From: Flavobacteriales bacterium
GTDB lineage: Bacteria > Bacteroidota > Bacteroidia > Flavobacteriales_D > Parvicellaceae
NCBI GenBank assembly: GCA_026993705.1
Contig: JALWSJ010000448.1
Span: 1 to 10,114 of the forward strand
Direction: 5' to 3'
DNA: 10,114 nt
Below the pieces are notes generated by a model. It was not told the DNA's origin. It made no database searches and worked only from the letters and a program-made list of their open reading frames with translations. The position numbers and the translations under genes were made by a program. This document shows, one piece after another, positions 1-7,653 of the stretch. Position 1 is the first letter of the stretch, and the number at the start of each line of letters is the position of its first letter.

Positions 1-36
1 TTCTTGAATTTTAGTAATATCTTTGTTTTGTAGCAT
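1..36 (-). CDS. Possible 5' end of a leftward gene (12 codons visible)
   Basis: On the minus strand an ATG at 36 opens a frame that runs uninterrupted to the window edge and reads MLQNKDITKIQE. The bases just upstream are A-rich, as is usual for starts in this phylum, and a -7-like box (TATATTTA on the minus strand, 64-71) with a palindrome behind it lies at a sensible distance. Twelve codons are too few to recognise a family, and an open frame of this length is expected by chance, so this is tentative. If real, the gene is transcribed away from nbaC. Confidence 0.35.
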   Translation of the reverse strand, partial: MLQNKDITKIQE

Positions 37-63
37 AATGGTAATATTTTTTTGTTTTCACTG

Positions 64-100
64 TAAATATACTAATAATCAGGTTATTAACCTGATTATT
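64..100 (-). promoter_or_regulatory. Perfect 27-bp palindrome next to a -7-like box
   Basis: Positions 74-100 form a perfect palindrome centred on T87, with arms built on AATAATCAGGTTA. On the minus strand it is followed at once by TATATTTA (64-71), which matches 7 of 8 positions of the Bacteroidota -7 consensus TAnnTTTG. The palindrome therefore sits where the -33 element of a leftward promoter would be, the usual place for a repressor operator of a dimeric (for example MarR- or TetR-type) regulator. On the plus strand the same symmetry, with the outer arms 30-39 and 98-107 and the T-run 108-114, could instead act as a terminator. The operator reading is inference. Confidence 0.35.
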
Positions 101-331
101 ATGCTACTTTTTTTAAAAAAATATTACTCGATAAACCTTGTTTTTATTGGGTGCGAAACTTTAGTTAGATAATAATAATGTTCTTTGTCAGATATTTTAT
201 TTTACCTGTTGATAAAATAGTAGAATTACGAAAGGGGAATTCTCTATTTTTACCTAATTTAGCAAAGTAGCTCAAGGTCAATTCATGATTAAGAGTGAAA
301 TACAAGAACTAAGATTCATAATATTCCGATT
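101..331. other. Intergenic leader upstream of nbaC, no assigned element
   Basis: This AT-rich stretch has no convincing reading frame. A TAATTTAG sequence at 255-262 is a partial -7 match, but no TTG lies at the expected distance before it, so I do not call a promoter. The nbaC promoter is presumably here. Confidence 0.4.
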
Positions 332-862
332 ATGCCAATAGCAAAACCATTCAATTTTATAAAATGGATAGAAGACAACCGCGATAAATTAAAACCACCG
401 GTTGCCAATAAAAATCTATACCCCTTATCCGATGATTATATCGTAATGGTAGTTGGAGGTCCTAATGCTCGTAAGGACTACCACTATAATGAAACCGAAG
501 AACTATTCTATCAAATAGAAGGAGATATAACCGTAAAAATTCAAGAAAATGGCAAAGCCGTTGATGTAGAGATAAAAGAAGGAGAAATGTTTCTATTACC
601 CGCTAAAGTACCTCATTCTCCTATTCGTACAGAAAATTCAGTGGGGTTGGTTATCGAACGAGTACGAAAAGGTACAGGATTTAAAGATGGCTTGCTTTGG
701 TTTTGCGATAAGTGTAACAGTAAGCTCTATGAAGAGTATTTTGAGTTAGAAAATATAGAAAAAGATTTCTTGCCGATATTTAGAAAATTTTATGGTTCAG
801 AAGAATTGAGAACCTGTAAGCAATGTGGTGAAGTAATGGAAGTAGATAAACGATTTGTGTAA
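332..862 (+). CDS. nbaC: 3-hydroxyanthranilate 3,4-dioxygenase
   Basis: A 176-residue cytoplasmic cupin enzyme that opens the ring of 3-hydroxyanthranilate with O2 to give 2-amino-3-carboxymuconate semialdehyde, the precursor of quinolinate, in the kynurenine route of tryptophan breakdown or NAD synthesis. The catalytic Fe(II) ligands of the family are all present at H51, E57 and H95, and the substrate-binding arginines at R47 and R99. The numbering nearly coincides with the Cupriavidus (Ralstonia) metallidurans enzyme. The C-terminal rubredoxin-like second metal site of the bacterial enzymes is intact as C125/C128 and C162/C165. Length and N-terminus (MPIAKPFNF) are typical, which fixes the start. 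The neighbours are not kynurenine-pathway genes, so it appears to stand alone here. Confidence 0.96.
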   Translation: MPIAKPFNFIKWIEDNRDKLKPPVANKNLYPLSDDYIVMVVGGPNARKDYHYNETEELFYQIEGDITVKIQENGKAVDVEIKEGEMFLLPAKVPHSPIRTENSVGLVIERVRKGTGFKDGLLWFCDKCNSKLYEEYFELENIEKDFLPIFRKFYGSEELRTCKQCGEVMEVDKRFV

Positions 863-938
863 AGAAGTAAAATAAATTAAGGTAAAAAAAGCAACCCTTT
901 CTATTATTTATCGTCCGCATTTTAGAAACAATACAAAA

Positions 939-1307
939 ATGAAAAAGAATAGATTAGTACTTTTCGCACTATTGGTAGTGGGAGTTCAAGTAGTAAAGGC
1001 TCAAGAAGTGAATTATAGTTTGGTTAAGCCTGTAGTTGTTAACTCTAAAGAAGTTACATCTAAGAAAACACAAGAACAAGTTAAGACACCTGAAACTACA
1101 ACAAACATGGTTACGACTACATATCATGTCAAAAACATAGAATATTACACAAAATTCATTCAGGCTTTGGAAGTGAAGAAAGAAGCGATGAAAAGTTCTC
1201 CGTATTATAATACTAAAGCCGAAGAAACAGGATGGTACGAAAAAATTGATAAAGAAATAGCCATAGCAAAACAAGAATTATTAAAGTTGGAAGATAATGA
1301 AAAGTAA
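939..1307 (+). CDS. Small secreted protein of unknown function
   Basis: A 122-residue protein with a clear Sec signal peptide: basic MKKNR start, hydrophobic core, and probable cleavage after A21 (KA|QE). The mature part is lysine-, glutamate- and threonine-rich: a low-complexity linker (about 25-60), then an amphipathic helical region starting at about residue 64 (YHVKNIEYYTKFIQALEVKK) and running to the end. I do not recognise a named domain. Its stop codon lies inside the following gene, which starts 11 bp before this one ends, so the two are almost certainly co-transcribed and probably translationally coupled. Both products are exported. This suggests, without proving, that the small protein is a partner of the large type IX secreted protein. 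The start at 939 is preceded by ACAAAA and fits the signal peptide. Confidence 0.8.
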   Translation: MKKNRLVLFALLVVGVQVVKAQEVNYSLVKPVVVNSKEVTSKKTQEQVKTPETTTNMVTTTYHVKNIEYYTKFIQALEVKKEAMKSSPYYNTKAEETGWYEKIDKEIAIAKQELLKLEDNEK

Positions 1308-4122
1308 TATATTTGTTTTGGCTCTTTTGTTGTTCTCATTTTGGGGAGAAATAAACGCACAAGGAGCAAATTGTTTGGGATCTGACCCATTTTGTTCAGA
1401 CCAATCCTATACATTCCCGGCTTCTACCAATACGACAGCAGAAAGTGGTCCCGATTATTCCTGTTTGGGAAGTCAACCCAATCCGGCTTGGTATTTTTTG
1501 CAAGTTGCTAATTCGGGGAATATAGACATAACTTTAACAAATTCACAAAATGTGGATGTAGATTTCACCTGTTGGGGACCTTTTTCTTCTCCAACGGCTC
1601 CTTGTACTTCTCAATTAACGTATGATGATGGGAATCCTGGATTTTTACAACTTCCTTGTGGGTCAGGTCTGGGTGAAGTGAGTTCATATCCTTGCGGTAA
1701 TACGGTAGACTGTAGTTTTGATCCACAAGCTACTGAAGTGATTCATATTCCTAATGCTCAAGCAGGAGATTATTATATAGTATTGATAACTAACTATTCT
1801 AACACTCCCACAGATATAACGGCACAACAAACAGGTGGCTCAGGTTCTACTGATTGTTCGATTGTGAATCCTTGTACTATTTCCGATATTACGACAACGG
1901 TATCTTCTTGTGATGGCACGAATAATCAATATAGTGTTACGGGAGTTATTTCTTTTAGCGATGCACCAGCAACAGGTCAATTAATTGTAGAAGATTGTTC
2001 GGGAAATCAACTGACATTCAATGCTCCATTTGGAACTTCGCAAAACTATAGTTTTAGCGGTTTATCTTCTAATGGAGTAAATTGTAATATTATAGCTCAT
2101 TTTACCGATGATACGACCTGTACATTTACTCAACCTTATACGGCTCCTGCAGCTTGTATGTGTAATGCCGATGCAGGTACTTTGTCGGTAACGATTAATG
2201 GAAGTAGTACAAATAACTATGTATTATGTGATGGCGACCAGATTACAATACAAAGCAATAATGATTTTACAAATCCACTTGACCAAGGTATTATTAATGG
2301 AGCGACTTATGATCCTGATTTAGGTTTTGCCGTATATTTTTGTCCTCCTACATCCAATACATCACCAGTAAACGACCCTTGTTTTTCAGGGTATTTTACA
2401 GGGACATTGGGGAATTTTATAGAAACAAATAACGGAGGTACATCACCGCTAATCGACAATTTAATTGCTAATGGTGTAACGATTACCTATAACACAATTT
2501 ATATAGCTCCTGTAACCTTGTATAATGGAGCAAATCAAGTTTATGATCAAGCCTGTTTTGATGTTGGTGATGCTATAGCAATTACCTACCTGCAACCCAT
2601 AACGACTACTTTCTATGAAAGTTGTGCAAATAGTACTTCGGAAGTAACCATTTCAGGCGGATATGCTCAATACAATGGTTCTAATTTTACGTTGACTAAC
2701 TTTACGCCATCTGGAGCTTCTTTGTCTTCGACTTCTGTAGCTGATAGTGGAGTTGTAACGGTTTCCAATTTACAAGCGGGTGATATGTATGGTTTTGATA
2801 TTACAGATGACAATGGATGTACTTTAAATTTTTCAGAAGGACCTTTTGGAGGAATAGTAGTAGATGTGAACGATACGATAATTTGTAACGGAGGAACGGC
2901 TTTATTAGCCCCAGCTATAAGTGGAGGAACACCGCCTTACACTTATTCTTGGGATGATGGTAGCACATCTCCTTCTATTTCTGTTTCTCCAACCGTTCAA
3001 GAAACACATTGTATTACGGTTAATGATGGTGCGGGATGCTCTTCTGGCTCTCAGTGTATTGACGTAAATATTTATCCTAATCTTGTAGTTACTCCTTCTA
3101 ATGATACGACAATTTGTTTGGGAGATACAGCTTTTTTGTATGCTTCTGCAATTGGAGGGCAAGGAGCTCCTTATACTTTTACTTGGGATAATGGGTTAGG
3201 AGTTGGGGCTAATGTAATGGCTCAACCTATTATGAGTACTACTTATTCGGTAATTGTTACTGATGGTTGTGAAACTCCGAATGATACAGCTTCAGTTGTG
3301 GTAACTGTAGTTGAACCACCTGTTTATTCCTTTTCAGCAAATCAAACCTCGGGTTGCCCTCCTTTATCTGTTTTGTTTGACGCAACAGGAGTTCCAAGTT
3401 CGTACAATCAAAAGTGGTATTTCGGAGATGGATTTACTGCGGGTACACCTGATAATGCGGGACATATTTATAATACTCCAGGTTGTTATACAGTAGGTTT
3501 AGAGATTTCTTCACCCGAAGGTTGTATAAGTTATGATTCTATTCCGAGTTATATTTGTGTTGATCAACCACCTTTAGTCGATTTTGATTATACACCAAGT
3601 AAACCTACTACTTTTACTCCAGAGGTAATGTTTGATAATCAGACAAGTGGAGCGGTTTCTTATGAATGGAATATTATCGATGTAAATAAAGATACGATTC
3701 AGTATTTTACGGAGAACATTACGCATACTTTCCCTAGTGAACATGGAGGTGTATATCAAGTTTGTTTGACTGCAACCAATACTAATGGATGTTCCGATGA
3801 GGCATGTAAAAATGTAACGATTTGGGAAGATATTATAATATACGTTCCCAATACATTTACACCCAATAACGATAATTTGAATGATGTTTTTACTCCGATA
3901 CTTTCGGGAATACGAACAGATACCTATATTTTTAGGGTGTTTGATAGATGGGGGCATATCGTTTTTGAAACCAAACAATTGGATAAAGGTTGGAATGGAA
4001 TGATAAATGGTAAATTGGCTAAAACCGATACTTATATTTGGAAAATTGAGGTGGTGGATATTATAAATAATGAAGAACATAAGTTTATCGGACATGTAAA
4101 TGTTTTAGCAGAGGAAGAATAA
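1297..4122 (+). CDS. Large secreted protein with PKD/Ig-like repeats and type B T9SS sorting domain
   Basis: A 941-residue exported protein. The signal peptide ends near A21 (INA|QG). Residues 24 to about 180 form an N-terminal domain rich in Cys, Ser and aromatics. Two related Ig-like units occur at about 522-596 and 599-672, sharing the pattern NDT-IC-G-(x)-A-L, GG-PYT-W-D-G and a closing V-DG strand. A PKD domain follows at about 674-756 (GCPPLSVLFDATG, WYFGDG), then a second PKD-like unit at about 757-845. From about 848 to the end is the gliding-motility-associated C-terminal domain (VPNTFTPNNDNLNDVF, FDRWGHIVFE, GWNG, DTYIWKIEV), the type B substrate signal of the type IX secretion system. 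The product is thus expected to reach the cell surface or medium, probably as an adhesin-like or matrix protein. No catalytic motif is visible. Whether it acts in gliding itself is not shown. Confidence 0.92.
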   Translation: MKSNIFVLALLLFSFWGEINAQGANCLGSDPFCSDQSYTFPASTNTTAESGPDYSCLGSQPNPAWYFLQVANSGNIDITLTNSQNVDVDFTCWGPFSSPTAPCTSQLTYDDGNPGFLQLPCGSGLGEVSSYPCGNTVDCSFDPQATEVIHIPNAQAGDYYIVLITNYSNTPTDITAQQTGGSGSTDCSIVNPCTISDITTTVSSCDGTNNQYSVTGVISFSDAPATGQLIVEDCSGNQLTFNAPFGTSQNYSFSGLSSNGVNCNIIAHFTDDTTCTFTQPYTAPAACMCNADAGTLSVTINGSSTNNYVLCDGDQITIQSNNDFTNPLDQGIINGATYDPDLGFAVYFCPPTSNTSPVNDPCFSGYFTGTLGNFIETNNGGTSPLIDNLIANGVTITYNTIYIAPVTLYNGANQVYDQACFDVGDAIAITYLQPITTTFYESCANSTSEVTISGGYAQYNGSNFTLTNFTPSGASLSSTSVADSGVVTVSNLQAGDMYGFDITDDNGCTLNFSEGPFGGIVVDVNDTIICNGGTALLAPAISGGTPPYTYSWDDGSTSPSISVSPTVQETHCITVNDGAGCSSGSQCIDVNIYPNLVVTPSNDTTICLGDTAFLYASAIGGQGAPYTFTWDNGLGVGANVMAQPIMSTTYSVIVTDGCETPNDTASVVVTVVEPPVYSFSANQTSGCPPLSVLFDATGVPSSYNQKWYFGDGFTAGTPDNAGHIYNTPGCYTVGLEISSPEGCISYDSIPSYICVDQPPLVDFDYTPSKPTTFTPEVMFDNQTSGAVSYEWNIIDVNKDTIQYFTENITHTFPSEHGGVYQVCLTATNTNGCSDEACKNVTIWEDIIIYVPNTFTPNNDNLNDVFTPILSGIRTDTYIFRVFDRWGHIVFETKQLDKGWNGMINGKLAKTDTYIWKIEVVDIINNEEHKFIGHVNVLAEEE

Positions 4123-4147
4123 ATATTTTTATAAGGGGATAAACTAG

Positions 4148-4327
4148 TACCTTAAATCCGAAAGTGATTTCGTTATGAAAAGTCAAAATGCGTATTATTA
4201 TTGGTCAAGCACAGTTTTGAGACACGCAAGCGTAGCCATAGCTACGGTGAGTATCGAAAAACGAGCATTGTCAATGATGATGCGGAGTTTGGCTTTGTAA
4301 TAGAAGTTTACTTGCGGATTTAAGGTA
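4148..4327. repeat. MITE-like palindromic intergenic element, about 180 bp
   Basis: The ends are perfect 13-bp inverted repeats, TACCTTAAATCCG (4148-4160) and its complement (4315-4327). The symmetry continues inward: 4148-4192 and 4283-4327 match at about 33 of 45 positions by eye, and several mismatches are G-U compatible, so a transcript would fold into one long hairpin. A tighter hairpin, CGTAGC-CATA-GCTACG (4231-4246), lies in the middle. With 12-bp ends the flanks carry a possible 3-bp target duplication, AGT (4146-4148 and 4327-4329). No convincing gene lies inside. This layout is that of a non-autonomous transposable element or a REP/BIME-like repeat. From memory, very similar sequences recur between genes in flavobacteria, which I cannot verify here. 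Confidence 0.6.
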
Positions 4328-4343
4328 GTATTATAATTTTTAT

Positions 4344-4381
4344 AAAAGAGTACTTCGTGGGAGGCGTAGTACTCTTTTTTT
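4344..4381 (+). terminator. Intrinsic terminator before the M13 peptidase gene
   Basis: A perfect 8-bp stem, AGAGTACT (4347-4354) with AGTACTCT (4368-4375), continues inward after one T-T mismatch with two C-G pairs, and closes a GGGAGG-containing loop. It extends outward by A-T pairs into a run of seven T (4375-4381). This is a textbook Rho-independent terminator for rightward transcription from the secreted-protein genes. Its A-rich 5' side would also allow weak function leftward. It separates that unit from the peptidase gene. Confidence 0.8.
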
Positions 4382-4458
4382 GTTTGTGTAAGGACTTATT
4401 GAATCACTTTTATAGACTTGAAAAAAATTGTATATTCGCAGAGAATATAATTATGAAT

Positions 4459-6555
4459 ATGAAAAACTTACAATATTTACCTTTTTTTTCATTGGCGTTA
4501 TTAGCTTGTGAATCACAGAACTCAGCACATAAAACAAAAGAGACCGAAATAGTAGAAAATCACAAATCCGATGAAACACCTAAAAAAGATAGTCTTCTTT
4601 CTTTGGAGTTTGAATATATGGATACTACGGTTCGCCCACAGGACGATTTCTACGAATTTGCGTGTGGAAATTGGTTGAAAAATAATCCGATACCAGAAGA
4701 AGAAAGTAGATGGAGTAGCTTTAATGTACTTTCGGATAGTAATAATAATGTATTACATAAATTATTAGAAAAGTCGGCATCTACGCCAGCTGAGAGTGGC
4801 AGTGCATCACAGTTGATAGGTGATTATTATGCTACGTTTATGGATACGGTTAGGAGAAACGAACAAGGTTTAAAACTTTTAAAGCCAGAACTAGAGCATA
4901 TAGATAAAATTCAGAATGAAGAGCAATTGATTAAAGTACTAGCTCATTTGCACGATATTGATGTAAATGCTTTTCATCAAGTTTATGTAGGGATTGATGC
5001 AATGGTAAACACTAAATATAGAGTGCATATTTGGCAAGGAGGATTAGGGTTACCAAACAAAGATTATTATTTCAAAGAGGATGAACGATCTAAAAAAGTT
5101 AGAGATGCTTATCAAGAATACATTTCTAAATTATTTGAAATGTTTGAATTGCAAGGTACAACCAAAAAACCTAACGATCAAATAGCTTATTATATTGAAA
5201 CAAAATTGGCTGAAGTAAGTAAAGGACCTGTTGAGTTGAGAGATCCAATTGCTAATTACAATAAAACTGCATCTGGATTATTTAATGCTTCTTATCCTCA
5301 TTTACATTGGGATATGTATTTGAAAGAAAGAGGATTAACCAATGTGGACAGTGTAATTATTGGTCAGCCTCTTTTTATAGGAGGTTTAGATAAGTTGTTG
5401 GAAACAGAAAGTTTAGAAGATTTAAAAATTTATTTAAAATGGAGGTTGATAAGTAGTTTTGCTACTGCTTTAACCACCGATTTAGATAGGGAGCATTTTA
5501 AATTTTATAGTACGGTATTAAGAGGAACAAAAAAACAAAAACTTCTATGGAAGAGAGGAATAGCTTCGGTAACCAATTCTTCAATAGGAGAGGCGTTAGG
5601 AGAAGCTTTTGTGAAAGATAATTTTAGCGAAGATGCTAAAAGGAAAATCACAGAAATGGTAGAAAATATTACACTTGTTTTTAATGAGCGTATTGAAGAA
5701 TTGGATTGGATGAGTCCTGAAACAAAAGTAAAAGCGAAGGAGAAGTTAAGTACTTTTGTTCGTAAGTTAGGTTTCCCTGATGAGTGGAAAGACTATTCTT
5801 CTTTGACAATTAATAGAGATAGTTATTATAATAACGTTGTAAATGCAAGAAGATTTGGTGTTGCCGAAAACTTAAATAAATTAGGAAAAGAAATAGATAG
5901 AAATGAATGGGGAATGGTACCTCATATTGTGAATGCTTATTACAACCCATTATTAAATGAAATTGTTTTTCCTGCGGGAATTATGCAAAAACCTTTCTTT
6001 AGTGAGCACTATGAAGACGCTGTAAATTACGCTAGAATGGGAGCTGTAATAGGACATGAGTTGACACATGGGTTTGATGATAAAGGCTCGATGTATGATG
6101 CCAATGGGAAACTAAATAATTGGTGGACACCTGAGGATAAAAAGAAGTTTGATGCTAAAACACAAAAACTCATTGACCAATACAATACGTTTGAGGTGTT
6201 GGAAGGTGTTTTTGTAAATGGAAAACTAACACTTGGAGAAAACATAGCTGATTTGGGAGGATTAACCATTGCTTACCATGCTTTTGAAAAAGCAAAAGAG
6301 AACAATGAAGCAAATAATAAGATAATTAGAGGTTACACACCTGAACAACGTTTCTTTATTGCCTTTGCCCATGTATGGAAAAACAATATCAGAGATAATG
6401 CTTTGATTACAAGAGTAACAACAGACCCTCATTCACCAGGGAAATATAGGGTGAATGGAACCTTGAGTAATATGCCAGAGTTTTTTGAAGCCTTTGATGT
6501 AAAAGAAGGAGACCCTATGCGTCAGCCAGCTGATAAGATTGCTAAAATTTGGTAG
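4459..6555 (+). CDS. M13-family zinc metallopeptidase (neprilysin/PepO type), lipoprotein
   Basis: A 698-residue zinc endopeptidase of family M13, which cleaves oligopeptides. Zinc and catalytic residues are complete: HELTH (H533, E534, H537) and ENIAD (E594 as third ligand, D598). The substrate-binding NAYY (492-495) and the C-terminal RVNGTLSN motif are also present. The N-terminal M13 domain begins near FYEFACGNWLKNN. The leader MKNLQYLPFFSLALLAC carries a lipobox with C17 as the lipidated residue, so it is an envelope lipoprotein; no obvious acidic surface-export signal follows the cysteine. I chose ATG 4459 because it gives a normal lipoprotein leader. An in-frame ATG at 4453 is nearly as good. 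The frame stays open back to a GTG at 4357, but that codon lies inside the terminator hairpin. A -7-like TATATTCG (4431-4438) is consistent with a short leader. Confidence 0.94.
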   Translation: MKNLQYLPFFSLALLACESQNSAHKTKETEIVENHKSDETPKKDSLLSLEFEYMDTTVRPQDDFYEFACGNWLKNNPIPEEESRWSSFNVLSDSNNNVLHKLLEKSASTPAESGSASQLIGDYYATFMDTVRRNEQGLKLLKPELEHIDKIQNEEQLIKVLAHLHDIDVNAFHQVYVGIDAMVNTKYRVHIWQGGLGLPNKDYYFKEDERSKKVRDAYQEYISKLFEMFELQGTTKKPNDQIAYYIETKLAEVSKGPVELRDPIANYNKTASGLFNASYPHLHWDMYLKERGLTNVDSVIIGQPLFIGGLDKLLETESLEDLKIYLKWRLISSFATALTTDLDREHFKFYSTVLRGTKKQKLLWKRGIASVTNSSIGEALGEAFVKDNFSEDAKRKITEMVENITLVFNERIEELDWMSPETKVKAKEKLSTFVRKLGFPDEWKDYSSLTINRDSYYNNVVNARRFGVAENLNKLGKEIDRNEWGMVPHIVNAYYNPLLNEIVFPAGIMQKPFFSEHYEDAVNYARMGAVIGHELTHGFDDKGSMYDANGKLNNWWTPEDKKKFDAKTQKLIDQYNTFEVLEGVFVNGKLTLGENIADLGGLTIAYHAFEKAKENNEANNKIIRGYTPEQRFFIAFAHVWKNNIRDNALITRVTTDPHSPGKYRVNGTLSNMPEFFEAFDVKEGDPMRQPADKIAKIW

Positions 6556-6573
6556 GAATGTTAAATAAATTTT

Positions 6574-7653
6574 ATGATTGAAATTGAAGAAGCAGATAAA
6601 AAATTAAAAGGCTTTAAGTTCATTGATTTGTTTGCTGGTATAGGTGGCTTTCATTATGCTTTAAAGTCGTTTGGTGCTGAGTGTGTTTTTGCGTCAGAAA
6701 TTGATAAGAAAGCATCTGCTACTTATTATCTTAATCATAATATGATTCCTCAAGGAGATATAACTAAAATTGATGAAAAAGATATACCTTCACATGATAT
6801 TTTATGTGGAGGGTTTCCTTGTCAAGCATTTTCAATATCAGGTAAACAGAAAGGGTTTGAGGATACAAGAGGAACTTTATTTTTTGATATTGCTAGAATA
6901 GTAAATCATCACAGACCAAGAATTGTTTTTTTGGAAAATGTAAAAAACTTAACACGTCACGATAGTGGAAAAACTTTAAATGTCGTTCTTAATACTTTGA
7001 ATGACATGAATTATGATGTTCATTATAAGGTGTTAAACACAAGTAAGTTTGGCTTGCCACAAAATAGAGAGCGTGTTTATATTGTAGCATTTAATAAGAC
7101 GTATTATAGTAATTCAGATTTTGTTTTCCCAGTATCTAATAGAACCTCTTGTTTAAATGATATATTAGAAAAAGATCCAGTTGATGGAAAAATCATAGAT
7201 AGAGATGATGTTCAGTTTTATAAAAATTATACGCCACAACGGAATATTTTTGGTGAAATAGATCTGCCTAATAAACCTATTCAAATAGGAAAAGTGAATA
7301 AAGGAGGACAAGGAGAGAGAATTTACCATCCTATTGGTCATTCCATTACTTTGTCTGCTTATGGAGGTGGAGTTGGTGCGAAAACAGGGCTGTATAAAAT
7401 AGATGGAAAAATAAGAAAATTATCACCGAGAGAATGTGCACGTTTACAAGGATATCCAGAAACGTTTATTTTTCCCAAGAGTATTCCTGAGGCTCATAAG
7501 CAGTTCGGAAACAGTGTTTCTATAAATGTTTTACAGTATATAATAAAGGAAATTATAAATACGGTTGAAAGTAATGAACAAAGAACAAATGCTAGGCTCA
7601 GTAACGGCGAAGAATGGTTTCAAAAACGAAAAAGAGATAGCTTTAAAGTTTAA
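6574..7653 (+). CDS. Type II DNA (cytosine-5) methyltransferase, M.HhaI-like, predicted GCGC
   Basis: A 359-residue C5-cytosine methyltransferase using S-adenosylmethionine, the protective half of the R-M system. Ordered motifs are all present: I FIDLFAGIGG (16-25), IV GGFPCQAFS with catalytic C83, VI ENV with E121, VIII QNRERVY (163-169), IX RKLSPRECARLQGYP (281-295) and X FGNSVSINVLQYI (311-323). It resembles M.HhaI as I recall it from the first residues (MIEI) to motif X, including the target-recognition loops KGGQGERIY (243-251) and TLSAYGGG (259-266), which contact GCGC in M.HhaI. This supports GCGC specificity and fixes the start. Unlike the 327-residue M.HhaI it carries a basic tail of about 30 residues (about 329-359), encoded mostly in the overlap with the endonuclease gene. 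It begins 18 bp after the peptidase stop and has no evident promoter of its own in that gap. Confidence 0.96.
   Translation: MIEIEEADKKLKGFKFIDLFAGIGGFHYALKSFGAECVFASEIDKKASATYYLNHNMIPQGDITKIDEKDIPSHDILCGGFPCQAFSISGKQKGFEDTRGTLFFDIARIVNHHRPRIVFLENVKNLTRHDSGKTLNVVLNTLNDMNYDVHYKVLNTSKFGLPQNRERVYIVAFNKTYYSNSDFVFPVSNRTSCLNDILEKDPVDGKIIDRDDVQFYKNYTPQRNIFGEIDLPNKPIQIGKVNKGGQGERIYHPIGHSITLSAYGGGVGAKTGLYKIDGKIRKLSPRECARLQGYPETFIFPKSIPEAHKQFGNSVSINVLQYIIKEIINTVESNEQRTNARLSNGEEWFQKRKRDSFKV

Noticed and set aside
2860..3320. Tandem duplication in the secreted-protein gene as a recent DNA repeat
   Set aside because: The two Ig-like units are similar in protein pattern only; their DNA has diverged, so this is ordinary domain repetition.
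4148..4327. Short reading frame or pseudogene inside the palindromic element
   Set aside because: The strand symmetry explains the sequence; the frames are short and lack a plausible start or any recognisable protein similarity.
4357..4458. N-terminal extension of the M13 peptidase starting at a GTG at 4357
   Set aside because: The GTG lies within the terminator hairpin, and the extension would bury the lipoprotein leader inside the protein. The start at 4459 (or 4453) is far better.
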